A DNA stretch of 7,281 bases, taken from Dyella_B sp035508595 (lineage in GTDB: Bacteria; Pseudomonadota; Gammaproteobacteria; Xanthomonadales; Rhodanobacteraceae). A program made the position numbers and the translations under genes. Below are positions 6,440 to 7,281 of the stretch, piece by piece. The stretch spans positions 1 to 7,281 of the forward strand of contig DATJMR010000166.1 of the NCBI GenBank assembly GCA_035508595.1, in the 5' to 3' direction. Numbering within the stretch: position 1 is the stretch's first letter; each line of letters begins with the position of its first letter. The notes beneath the pieces are model-generated. The model did not search any database, was not told the origin of the DNA, and was given only the letters and a program-made list of their open reading frames with translations.

Positions 6440-7281
6440 TTAACCCGCCCGTGCGCGTTCGATAATGCCGGCGATATTCCTCCAGTCGACCGTTCCATTT
6501 CTTTCTCCCATAACGTTGTGCTCGTAACCCGGATCGGAAATGTGATTGGCGAACCCATGGTCGACCGTCATCGTGTAATGATCATCCTCGCCCATCAGAT
6601 GACCCGCTTCGTGGGCAGCGACGAATCTCAACTGCGCGTCTGAATAAGGTTGTTCGCCTCGCTCAGACGTATATATCGTGGCTTCGTGAGTCGCTGGATT
6701 GACCGTCGATTGGTTCTGTTCGTCCAGCACGGTGACGGTATTGATGTCATCGGCCGGCGTATTCGGCGGCGGAATGCTGACCGTTGTTGTCACCTCATAG
6801 GGGCCAAACGTGCCGCTCCAGGCCTTCTCAATCCCCTCGATGATGGTCGCTTGCCGTTCGGGCGTTAAGCCGGAGCCTTTAAATTGAACAGGCAAATCGA
6901 TGGTCACCCGATTCCCATCCACCTTGACATGGATATGCGGGCGATATGTCGGCCGTGAGTCGCCCGATGGTTTGTTTGAGACGGCGGACGCAGAATTGGA
7001 AACCGTGGCGTTCGACGCATCGGCCAAGTAATTTTCAAGCTTTCCCTGGTACCACCACGGATTGGGTCCGAACGGAACGCTTTCTTCCGGCGAGAGACCT
7101 TTGATCTTCGGCGCCTCCGGTGCCTGCGTCAGCGTATAGACGCCGTCATGGAACACCACTGTATCGCCTGCCCGATAAATCGCGGATGGATCATAGGTGG
7201 GAACCGGCGAAGGCGACGAAGAACGTGTTCCGCTGCGTTGCTGAACGTGTGCATCCCAAGGCGGACTCTGCGGCGAAACAC
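6440..7281 (-). CDS. Putative metzincin-like zinc metalloprotease with CBM5/12-like module (N-terminus outside window)
   Basis: The frame is open to the right edge; 279 residues are visible, ending at TAA 6442-6440. The GTG at 7159 is an internal Val codon, since the conserved module begins before it. Visible order: a Ser/Pro linker (about 15-28, RSGTRSSSPSPVPT); a module starting YDPSAIYRAGDTVVFHDGVYTL (29-50) and ending in PWWYQGKL (74-81), which resembles the chitin/cellulose-binding CBM5/12 fold; a Ser/Asn/Ala-rich linker (about 82-110); then a protease-like domain (about 112-279). The last has HEAGHLMGEDDHY (223-235), fitting HExxHxxGxxD with ligands His223, His227 and probably Asp233 and catalytic Glu224, and NVMGE (255-259) as a likely Met-turn. 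HExxHxxGxxD is known from snapalysin-type proteases; similar domains also occur at the C-termini of polymorphic toxins. It is likely exported, but any signal or toxin-delivery domain lies outside the window. Substrate unknown. Confidence 0.7.
   Translation of the reverse strand, partial: VSPQSPPWDAHVQQRSGTRSSSPSPVPTYDPSAIYRAGDTVVFHDGVYTLTQAPEAPKIKGLSPEESVPFGPNPWWYQGKLENYLADASNATVSNSASAVSNKPSGDSRPTYRPHIHVKVDGNRVTIDLPVQFKGSGLTPERQATIIEGIEKAWSGTFGPYEVTTTVSIPPPNTPADDINTVTVLDEQNQSTVNPATHEATIYTSERGEQPYSDAQLRFVAAHEAGHLMGEDDHYTMTVDHGFANHISDPGYEHNVMGERNGTVDWRNIAGIIERARAG

Noticed and set aside
6440..6520. Xanthomonad type IV effector tail (XVIPCD-like) on the metalloprotease
   Set aside because: The protein ends about 22 residues after the Met-turn region, leaving no room for a C-terminal secretion domain.
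6440..7159. Metalloprotease as a complete 239-residue gene starting at GTG 7159
   Set aside because: The frame is open through the window edge and the conserved YDPSAIYRAGDTV part of the module lies upstream of 7159, so the gene is truncated and not starting there.

Overview
The window is GC-rich and densely coded, with a conserved proteobacterial housekeeping core. The protein sequences (PepA, HolC, LptF/LptG, a low-specificity threonine aldolase, an intracellular PHA depolymerase) and the order lptG-lptF / pepA-holC point to a gammaproteobacterium, most likely a xanthomonad relative such as Rhodanobacteraceae. That placement is inferred from family resemblance, not from a search.

Layout. 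(1) 1-555, plus: C-terminal part of an intracellular polyhydroxyalkanoate depolymerase, cut by the left edge. (2) 591-1607, minus: low-specificity L-threonine aldolase (ltaE), convergent with the depolymerase across a 9-bp hairpin. (3) 1682-4336, minus: lptF, lptG and a PIN-domain gene in one tight cluster (lptF/lptG share a TAATG junction, lptG/PIN share ATGCGTGA), with ltaE 74 bp further downstream on the same strand. (4) 4337-4431: a short divergent promoter region. (5) 4432-5919 and 5975-6397, plus: pepA (leucyl aminopeptidase) and holC (DNA polymerase III chi), with an inverted repeat between them. (6) 6440-7281, minus: the C-terminal part of an unusual protein, cut by the right edge. It has a probable chitin-binding type CBM5/12-like module, a Ser/Asn-rich linker and a metzincin-like zinc protease domain with HEAGHLMGEDDHY and a downstream Met-turn.

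How the genes relate. LptF and LptG form the inner-membrane part of the LptB2FG transporter that extracts lipopolysaccharide. PepA and HolC are housekeeping proteins that sit divergently to lptFG in many gammaproteobacteria. The PIN gene is coupled to lptG by overlap and has no antitoxin partner, so it is probably a resident nuclease and not part of a toxin-antitoxin pair. The most unusual element is the right-edge metalloprotease, which lies where valS often follows holC.

There is no gene-free stretch longer than 100 bp. No tRNA, rRNA, insertion sequence or CRISPR array was seen.
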